Source: Hydrotalea sp.
GTDB lineage: Bacteria; Bacteroidota; Bacteroidia; Chitinophagales; Chitinophagaceae
Length of the DNA: 64,000 nt
NCBI GenBank assembly: GCA_022402565.1
Contig: JAKRSC010000026.1
Coordinates: forward strand, 1-64,000
Reading direction: 5' to 3'
This document shows, one piece after another, positions 34,623-41,596 of this stretch. Position 1 is the stretch's first letter. The number at the start of each line of letters is the position of its first letter. The notes under the pieces are model-generated. The model saw only the letters and a list, made by a program, of their open reading frames with translations. It was not told the DNA's origin and searched no databases. A program made the translations under genes and the position numbers.

Positions 34623-36158
34623 CTATTTTATTGTTTTAAACAAACGTTTCCATCTTGGACCTTTGTTCCAACTAAACCAAATTAACGAAGCTTTACCAAC
34701 TATATGTGTTTCTGGTACAAAGCCCCAGAACCTACTATCTTGACTCCTATGTCTATTATCACCCATCATAAAATAATAGTTCCACTTGAAGCGATACTTG
34801 TTAGTGGCAACTCCATTAATAACATAAGTTCCATCTGGATTTTCTTGTAATGTGTTTCCTTCGTATGTTGTAATTATTCTTCTGTAGAGCGATATATTGG
34901 CTGGTGTAATTTCAACTTCCTGTCCTTTTGCTGGCACTTTAATTGGTCCAAAATTGTCATAATTAAATGCAAAGTTGGCTGTATCCTGAGGAAACATTTT
35001 AGCATTAACCCCTTGTTCAACATACATAAATGCTTGCACAACATTTGGGTGCTTTTTAACTTTCTCTAACATTTCTGGCGTTAAATTCATAATAAAGTTC
35101 TTAGCATCTATTTGCCCCAAATCTCCATTTTTTTCATACTCCTGCCCAGTCATTGGATCAATGATGAATTCATATCCCAGTTCTTCTTCTAAGAACTCTC
35201 TATCAAATGCACCTCCTTTTGTTTCAACAAAATATTCAATTTGAGAACCTGGAGGAATAAAAGCAGGCTCGCCATTAATGAACAAAATCCCCGATTTAAG
35301 TGAAAGCTCATCACCACCAACTGCAACACAGCGCTTAATATAGTTATCAGTTTTATCTGGTGGATGAACTAATATCTTGTGATCCAACATAAGCTGCTCT
35401 CTATTGCCTTTATATTGCGACTGAAGCACATCGTAATACGTGTTCAGGCTTAAATAATTTTCTTCATTAATGATGGTATCCCCTGCAGGAAAATTAAACA
35501 CCACAACATCATTCCTTTTAACCTCAGTAAAACCTGCAAGACGCTTATAAGGAATTTGAACCGATTTAATATAAGACGGAGTAAACTTACTCATGGGAAG
35601 AACATTGTGTACAAATGGAAAACTTAAAGGCGTTTGAGGAATTCTAGGCCCATAACTCATTTTACTAACGAAAAGAAAGTCGTTAATGAGCAATGTTCTT
35701 TCCATACTTCCTGTTGGAATCACATAAGCTTCAAATACAAATGTTCTTATTAAAGTAGCAGCTACAATGGCAAAAACACCGGCATCAATCCATTCTCTGC
35801 TCCCAGGTTTTTTATAACGCTCAAATGCAGCCCTTCCACCCCATTTTTCATTCTGAGAAAAGCCCATATATGGCATATACAAAAAGGGCAAAAAAACGAG
35901 TGCTGTGTGGTGCAAAATATTGTATCGGCCAAAATGCATCACGAAAATGATAGTTAGCCAAATAGTAATAAACTGACCTCCAATTGGTATGAGTTGAAGC
36001 CAAAACCAATATTTACGAACCCCACATATATCAACAATTAGCCATGTATTATAAAATGGTATAAAAGCTTTCCAGCCTTCAATTCCGGCTTTTTTAAACA
36101 TTCCGTACAATCCAACGTGCCAGCCAATGACACCAATAATTAATAAAATCCAGCCCAT
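34623..36158 (-). CDS. lepB: Signal peptidase I
   Basis: Removes signal peptides from exported proteins at the inner membrane. The catalytic serine is in VIPTGSMERTLL and the general-base lysine in DNYIKRCVAVGGD; the C-terminal signature is MGDNRHRSQDSRFWG. At 511 residues it is long. The first 110 residues add three hydrophobic segments (a DUF5684-like membrane module) before the usual anchor, and the catalytic domain carries an insertion of about 180 residues between the lysine region and the MGDNR motif, both common in Bacteroidota enzymes. Confidence 0.95.
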   Translation of the reverse strand: MGWILLIIGVIGWHVGLYGMFKKAGIEGWKAFIPFYNTWLIVDICGVRKYWFWLQLIPIGGQFITIWLTIIFVMHFGRYNILHHTALVFLPFLYMPYMGFSQNEKWGGRAAFERYKKPGSREWIDAGVFAIVAATLIRTFVFEAYVIPTGSMERTLLINDFLFVSKMSYGPRIPQTPLSFPFVHNVLPMSKFTPSYIKSVQIPYKRLAGFTEVKRNDVVVFNFPAGDTIINEENYLSLNTYYDVLQSQYKGNREQLMLDHKILVHPPDKTDNYIKRCVAVGGDELSLKSGILFINGEPAFIPPGSQIEYFVETKGGAFDREFLEEELGYEFIIDPMTGQEYEKNGDLGQIDAKNFIMNLTPEMLEKVKKHPNVVQAFMYVEQGVNAKMFPQDTANFAFNYDNFGPIKVPAKGQEVEITPANISLYRRIITTYEGNTLQENPDGTYVINGVATNKYRFKWNYYFMMGDNRHRSQDSRFWGFVPETHIVGKASLIWFSWNKGPRWKRLFKTIK

Positions 36159-36321
36159 ATTAATAGTTTCAAGTTGACAAAAATAAAGGTATCCACCATA
36201 TCCTGTGACTATTTGTATGAATGATGGCTAATTCCTTACAGTTGAAGAAGATATGATATAAATCATGTTTCAGAATAGGGTAAAGTTATATTTTCAACCA
36301 CGGATCCTTAAAACAACCTGC

Positions 36322-37224
36322 ATGAATGAATTTACCATCAAGGATATTGAAAACTTGAGTGGAATCAAAGCGCATACCTTGCGTATTTGGGAACAACGTT
36401 ATCAAATATTAGTACCAAAAAGAAAAGATAGCAATCATCGTATTTATAACAACGAAGATTTGAAGCATATCCTTAGGGTTGCTTATTTGTACCATAATGG
36501 TTATAAGATTTCAAAAATTGCACAGCTTAAAAGAGATGAGTTAAAGAAGCTCACCATTGATGCAGTTCAGCCAAACCATTATGTTGATGCTTATATTAAT
36601 CAGTTAATCGAAGCTTCGATTGACTTTGATGAAGAAAAATTTGAAAGAGTTTTCAATAACGCTTTATTGCATATTGGTTTTGAAAACAGCATTTTACAAA
36701 TCGCTTACCCATTTCTCGAAAGAATTGGACTTTTATGGGTAACAGATCATGTCATTCCCGCTCAAGAACATTTTGCTTCAAGCATAATAAAAAGAAAATT
36801 CTCGGTTGCTATAGATGGGCTTGATCATACAATTAGGCAAAAACGTGACGAAAATTTTTTATTGTTTACCCCTGAGGGCGAGTGGCACGAAATTCCTCTT
36901 TTGTTTTCTCAGTATCTTCTAAAGAAGAACGGGTTTCATTCAATTTATTTTGGCTCGAATGTGCCATTGGAGGATTTGAAATATTTTATTGGAAGAAGAC
37001 ATATTGCTCATATTTGCTTCCATATGATCACCAACCTAACCAAAGAACCAATTGATGATTATATACAACAATTATGCGATGCATTCCCTTATAGCAATAT
37101 TGTAATGACTGGTCCACAAGTAAACCAAGTCATCACAAAAAGAAATAACCTAACACTTATCAATGATTTAAGTGGATTTAAAAGATTTATGGAAAAACGT
37201 AGCTCTGCACGTCATTGGGTGTAA
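36322..37224 (+). CDS. MerR-family regulator with B12-binding domain (CarH/LitR-like)
   Basis: Transcription regulator of 300 residues. An N-terminal MerR winged helix (IKDIENLSGIKAHTLRIWEQ, residues 6-25), a helical cap at about 85-165 with W139 and E149-H150 forming the Wx9EH motif that surrounds adenosylcobalamin in CarH, and a C-terminal B12-binding Rossmann domain with H189 as the likely lower ligand. The usual DxHxxG is EWHEIP here. CarH proteins repress carotenoid genes in the dark and release DNA in light. I prefer the ATG at 36322; an open frame continues upstream to 36265. No carotenoid gene is in the window. It overlaps the NtrC-like gene tail-to-tail by 38 bases. Confidence 0.88.
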   Translation: MNEFTIKDIENLSGIKAHTLRIWEQRYQILVPKRKDSNHRIYNNEDLKHILRVAYLYHNGYKISKIAQLKRDELKKLTIDAVQPNHYVDAYINQLIEASIDFDEEKFERVFNNALLHIGFENSILQIAYPFLERIGLLWVTDHVIPAQEHFASSIIKRKFSVAIDGLDHTIRQKRDENFLLFTPEGEWHEIPLLFSQYLLKKNGFHSIYFGSNVPLEDLKYFIGRRHIAHICFHMITNLTKEPIDDYIQQLCDAFPYSNIVMTGPQVNQVITKRNNLTLINDLSGFKRFMEKRSSARHWV

Positions 37225-38344
37225 TAGTACTACCAGATAAAATAATCAAACGCTCTACAACATTTCTTAGCTCGCGAATATTACCAGTCCAATCATGTGC
37301 TTGTAAAAGCTGAATTGCTTTTTTATCAATTACTTTAGCTTGCTGTCCATACTCAGACGCAATATCATTCAGGAACTTTTCTACAAGTAAAGGAATATCT
37401 TCTTTACGCTCATTCAAACTAGGAACATGAATAAGAATCACTCCTAGTCGGTGATATAAATCAAGACGAAAGTTTTTTGCCTCAACCTCTTCTAACAAAT
37501 TTTTATTAGTAGCAGCAACCACACGAACATCTACAGAAATTTCTTTATCACCACCTACCCTTGTTATTTTCCCTTCTTGCAATGCACGTAAAACTTTTGC
37601 TTGTGCGCTCAAACTCATGTCACCTACTTCATCTAAAAAGAGAGTGCCTCCATGCGCTTGCTCAAATTTTCCTATTCGTTGTTTTAGGGCAGAGGTGAAA
37701 GAACCTTTTTCATGACCAAACAGTTCACTTTCAATAAGCTCAGAAGGAATTGCAGCGCAATTTACTTCAACTAAAGGACCATTTGATCTTAAGCTTTTTT
37801 CATGCAACCACTTTGCAACCATTTCTTTCCCGCTCCCATTGGGCCCAGTTACCAAAACCCTTGCATCTGTAGGAGCTACTTTCTCTATGGTATCTTTTAT
37901 CTTCTTAATGGCTGCACTCTCGCCAACCATCTCTGCAACATGTTTAATCTTTCGCTTTAACACCTTTGTTTCTACTGTAAGATCTTTTTTCTCAACAGCA
38001 TTTCTTAAGGTAATTAACAATCTATTTAAATCGGGTGGTTTACTAATAAAATCAAAAGCACCTTTTTTAACAGCTTCAACGGCAGTTTCTATATTACCAT
38101 GTCCGCTTATCATTATAATGGGAACGTCTGCATTTAATAGGGATGCTTTTTCTAAAAACTCCAATCCATCCATTTTAGGCATCTTAATATCACAGAAAAC
38201 AACATCGTATTTATTTTGCTGAAATTTTTTCAAGCCCTCTTCACCATCTGCAGCTTCTTCAGTTAAATAACCTTCATTAGATAAAATTTCTTTAAGAACA
38301 TTTCTAATTGCTCTCTCATCGTCAATAATTAATACAGATGCCAT
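37187..38344 (-). CDS. NtrC-like response regulator (REC-AAA+) without DNA-binding domain
   Basis: Response regulator of 385 residues. The receiver domain has phospho-acceptor D52 in VVFCDIKMPKMDG. The AAA+ domain has Walker A GPNGSGKE at 167-174 and Walker B LFLDE at 235-239. The sigma-54 contact loop is GSFTSA (214-219) where sigma-54 activators have GAFTGA. The protein ends after the AAA+ lid (NDVQSYVFP), so the usual C-terminal Fis-type helix-turn-helix is absent. This form is known in Bacteroidota. The orphan sensor kinase at 3780-4946 is not a neighbour, and no kinase is adjacent. Confidence 0.9.
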   Translation of the reverse strand: MASVLIIDDERAIRNVLKEILSNEGYLTEEAADGEEGLKKFQQNKYDVVFCDIKMPKMDGLEFLEKASLLNADVPIIMISGHGNIETAVEAVKKGAFDFISKPPDLNRLLITLRNAVEKKDLTVETKVLKRKIKHVAEMVGESAAIKKIKDTIEKVAPTDARVLVTGPNGSGKEMVAKWLHEKSLRSNGPLVEVNCAAIPSELIESELFGHEKGSFTSALKQRIGKFEQAHGGTLFLDEVGDMSLSAQAKVLRALQEGKITRVGGDKEISVDVRVVAATNKNLLEEVEAKNFRLDLYHRLGVILIHVPSLNERKEDIPLLVEKFLNDIASEYGQQAKVIDKKAIQLLQAHDWTGNIRELRNVVERLIILSGSTITPNDVQSYVFP

Positions 38345-38393
38345 ATTGTAAATTTGATTGCTAAGATAAATGATTCGGTTGCTCCTATTGCAT

Positions 38394-40427
38394 TCACCAA
38401 CTCAGTTTAACACCAACTTGTATAGATCTGGATGGCGCTGCATTAAAGAATCGTGCTGCTGCAGCATTAATATCATTCCCCAAACTGTATTGCTGATTGA
38501 AAATATTATCAATCAACAGAAAGCAATCCCATTGCGCATTTTGTTTGTTAACCTGATATCCCAATTTTACTTGCCCTAATAAGAATGCATCTGCAAAATT
38601 TTCATTTGAATCTTGTAGAGGAAGTTTTCCTACAGATTGAAGAAAATTTGTGATATACCACTTTTTATGCCATTGGTACTTTGCTCCAAAAACTGCTTGA
38701 TGCCTAGGTACTCCGGTAAGCCTGTTATTCTTAAAATTATTTGACCCAATTGGGTAATTTAAAAACTGATAAGGTTGAAAGCTATAGGAAAATGACCATT
38801 CAATCAATTGTTGCTTTCTTAAAATAGTTTGGTGTTGAAACGATAGATCCAATCCGCTTTGTTGTACTGAGCCAGCATTTATAAAGTATTCTACACCTGC
38901 CTGATTAAGCTGTCGCACGATTGCGTTTTGTAAAATGAAATGATAAGCAGATAAATCAAATCTTAATGACCTATTGAAAAGGAATCCTTTCCATCCTAAT
39001 TCTACATTCCAGCCATTCTCTGCACGTAATTGATCTGCAAATTGATTGGTGGATGGTCTTATTTCAGCTAAAGATGGAGCCGAAAATCCACGAGAGAGGG
39101 ATGCATATAAGCGCTGATTGTTATTCATTGCATATCCTACAGAAATTCTGGGTGCAAGGGGTGAATTGGGAGATATATTTTGTTTAGGTGTGTTTATTGG
39201 AAACTCTCTGATGTAAGAATATCCCAAATAATTAAAAGATGTACCAAATTGAGCTGTCCACTTTCTACTTATCCATTCAATTTGTGCAAAGGTAAACCCT
39301 TGCTTTGCAAAAACTACATCCTTAACTAGCAAATTGCCTTGCATGCCTGATAGGTTATTCCAATTTTGGATACTACTTCTATTAGTTTGATATTCTCCAC
39401 CTATACTCCAAACAATTCTATCAAGTCCAAGTTTTGTATCCCATTTTTGAACAAGTCGTACACCCAAGTTTTCCTCTTTCCTCTTTTCATAATTTGTAAT
39501 AAAAGGATTAGTGAAATCAACAGTACTCTGTTGTATGAAAATTTGAGATGTGCTATTGTTTAGTTTTCTTTCAAATGCAACGCCTGTGAACAAGGTATTG
39601 TTTCTAATGGAGGATTGTTGTTGAATTGCGCCACCTAAAGTTCCAGCAGGTGGTCTTGCCATTTGAGGATTAGCCTCAAACTGAGCTCTTGTTAAGCCAC
39701 CAGGAGTTTGATAATACAGTCCAGTCCAAAGGACAAGTGTACTTATATTCCATATTGAATTTAGTTTCCATTTAGCATTCCACTGCAACGCATCTCTATG
39801 CAGTAGGCTTTGCTGGCGATAACCAACCTGATGAAGCCTGCTTTGGTAGAATGAACTGGAAAATTTTTCGTTATTAAAATGTGTTTGAAAGTGTTGATGA
39901 GATAGGCCAAAAGATCCAATGGACATACCTGCTTCGCCTGCCCACTTTTTATTCAAAATTGAATTTGGGTTAGACTGAAGAATCACACCACCTGTAGTTC
40001 CAGCTCCATAAATACTTGCAACAGGACCTTTCATCACTTCTCCAGAATGAATTTGTGTAGCGTCCAAAAGATTTAGGTATGTATTACCAGTAGCATCTGT
40101 TAAAGAGAATCCATTATAGTACACTCGAATATTTCTTATGCCAAATGGAGACCGCAATAAACTACCTCTTATAGCCAATCTATAACTTCCAGGCGATCGT
40201 TCTTCCATTCTTACACCAGCAACTAAGTTAAATCTGCTTACAATTTGTTGTGGTGCAATCCAATTTTTTTGGCTTGGTTCCAACAAACCTATGGCTGCTG
40301 GTGTTGACTTCCATTGGCTAGTAGATAAAAAGGATTGAACCTGTGCATCAGGCAAAGAGTCGGTGAATGACTCTTGAGCAAAAACTGATTGAGAGATTCC
40401 TAGGAAACACAAAAAGAAATACTTCAT
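38394..40427 (-). CDS. TonB-dependent receptor
   Basis: Outer-membrane receptor of 677 residues with a signal peptide (about 1-17, ending SVFAQ). The plug domain is at about 40-160 (AIRGSLLRSPFGIRNIRVYY, GEVMKGPVASIYGAGTTGG), followed by a 22-strand-type barrel with LNLNY-like alternating strands and a C-terminal ending in VGVKLSW (terminal W instead of F). It lacks the carboxypeptidase-regulatory domain that the other receptor has. The ligand cannot be inferred; the plug is like that of siderophore or vitamin receptors. It ends 50 bases from the NtrC-like gene and starts 50 bases from the pdhB stop. Confidence 0.92.
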   Translation of the reverse strand: MKYFFLCFLGISQSVFAQESFTDSLPDAQVQSFLSTSQWKSTPAAIGLLEPSQKNWIAPQQIVSRFNLVAGVRMEERSPGSYRLAIRGSLLRSPFGIRNIRVYYNGFSLTDATGNTYLNLLDATQIHSGEVMKGPVASIYGAGTTGGVILQSNPNSILNKKWAGEAGMSIGSFGLSHQHFQTHFNNEKFSSSFYQSRLHQVGYRQQSLLHRDALQWNAKWKLNSIWNISTLVLWTGLYYQTPGGLTRAQFEANPQMARPPAGTLGGAIQQQSSIRNNTLFTGVAFERKLNNSTSQIFIQQSTVDFTNPFITNYEKRKEENLGVRLVQKWDTKLGLDRIVWSIGGEYQTNRSSIQNWNNLSGMQGNLLVKDVVFAKQGFTFAQIEWISRKWTAQFGTSFNYLGYSYIREFPINTPKQNISPNSPLAPRISVGYAMNNNQRLYASLSRGFSAPSLAEIRPSTNQFADQLRAENGWNVELGWKGFLFNRSLRFDLSAYHFILQNAIVRQLNQAGVEYFINAGSVQQSGLDLSFQHQTILRKQQLIEWSFSYSFQPYQFLNYPIGSNNFKNNRLTGVPRHQAVFGAKYQWHKKWYITNFLQSVGKLPLQDSNENFADAFLLGQVKLGYQVNKQNAQWDCFLLIDNIFNQQYSLGNDINAAAARFFNAAPSRSIQVGVKLSW

Positions 40428-40442
40428 AATTCTTATGAAAAA

Positions 40443-40469
40443 AAATCCCGAAGCTTTTCTTCGGGATTT
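40443..40469. terminator. Bidirectional intrinsic terminator after pdhB
   Basis: AAATCCCGAAG (40443-40453) and CTTCGGGATTT (40459-40469) form an 11-base stem with loop CTTTT. On the minus strand it is followed by a run of Ts (the As at 40436-40442), so it ends pdhB. Confidence 0.82.
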
Positions 40470-40476
40470 AAGGTTG

Positions 40477-41463
40477 TTATTTTTTGATGTACATCACCTC
40501 TTTCACAATTTTTACAGTTCTAGTTACATCCGGCAAATATGCTGTAACTAAGTTGGGTGCATAGTGCATAGGAGCATCAGCAGATGTGATACGACGAATA
40601 GGTGCGTCTAAGTAATCAAACCCTTCTTTTTGAATACGATAGGCAATTTCAGAAGATACCGAACACATAGGCCATTGTTCTTCAATGATTACTAATCTAT
40701 TGGTCTTTTTTACGCTTTCCAAAATTGTCATCCAATCAAGAGGACGAATGGTTCTTAAGTCAATTACTTCCGCAGAAACGCCTTCCTTTTCTAACTCTTG
40801 TGCAGTTTGCAAAGCAACTTTCATCATCTTATTAAACGATACAATTGTTACATCACGTCCTGGCTTAGCAATAGCCGCTTTACCAATAGGAATATAATAT
40901 TCGTCGTTAGGAATTTCGGACTTATCACCATACATGACTTCACTTTCCAAGAATATAACTGGATCTTCTTCATAGCGAATAGCTTGCTTTAAAAGCCCTT
41001 TAGCATCGTATCCATTAGATGGAGAAACTACTTTAATCCCAGGAATATTCGCATAATAACTTTCAAAAGCTGTAGAGTGTTGCGCTCCCAACTGCCCTGC
41101 ACTTCCATTTGGCCCACGGAAAACAATTGGACAACCAATTTGCCCGCCACTCATTGCTAACATTTTAGAAGCAGTATTTAAGATTTGGTCCATTGCCAAT
41201 ACAGCAAAGTTCCAAGTCATAAACTCTATAAGTGGGCGGAGGCCTCTTTGAGCTGCACCAACGCCTATTGCTGCAAATCCAAGTTCAGAAATGGGTGTAT
41301 CTATCACTCTTTTTTCTCCAAATTCGGCTAACATACCCTGGCTAACTTTATAAGCTCCGTTATATTCAGCAACTTCTTCGCCCATTAAAAAAACCCGCTC
41401 ATCTCTTCTCATTTCCTCAGACATGGCTTCACGAAGTGCTTCTCTAAATGGTATGGAACGCAT
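40477..41463 (-). CDS. pdhB: Pyruvate dehydrogenase E1 component subunit beta
   Basis: Beta subunit of the alpha2beta2 E1 of the pyruvate dehydrogenase complex, which binds thiamine diphosphate between subunits. At 328 residues it matches the family. Transketolase pyrimidine-binding region includes GEEVAEYNGAYKVSQGM (catalytic Glu near the start) and GPNGSAGQLGAQHSTAFES; the C-terminal domain has EEQWPMCSVSSEIAY. It is a single gene here; the alpha subunit is not in the window. It lies between two TonB receptors and is followed by a terminator, so it appears monocistronic. Confidence 0.95.
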   Translation of the reverse strand: MRSIPFREALREAMSEEMRRDERVFLMGEEVAEYNGAYKVSQGMLAEFGEKRVIDTPISELGFAAIGVGAAQRGLRPLIEFMTWNFAVLAMDQILNTASKMLAMSGGQIGCPIVFRGPNGSAGQLGAQHSTAFESYYANIPGIKVVSPSNGYDAKGLLKQAIRYEEDPVIFLESEVMYGDKSEIPNDEYYIPIGKAAIAKPGRDVTIVSFNKMMKVALQTAQELEKEGVSAEVIDLRTIRPLDWMTILESVKKTNRLVIIEEQWPMCSVSSEIAYRIQKEGFDYLDAPIRRITSADAPMHYAPNLVTAYLPDVTRTVKIVKEVMYIKK

Positions 41464-41547
41464 AGTAAATTCTTATAAATGTTGAGCCGCAAAAATAGCG
41501 TATTCTGAGATACGTCAATCTCAATAAATAACCATTTTGTAAACAAA

Positions 41548-41572
41548 AAACCCCTCAAAATTTGAGGGGTTT
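41548..41572. terminator. Intrinsic terminator between pdhB and the TonB receptor gene
   Basis: CCCCTCAAA (41551-41559) and TTTGAGGGG (41561-41569) form a near-perfect palindrome flanked by AAA and TTT. In the minus direction it is followed by T-rich sequence and ends the 995-residue receptor gene. Confidence 0.8.
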
Positions 41573-41596
41573 ATGAATTATTCAAAGAAATATAGC

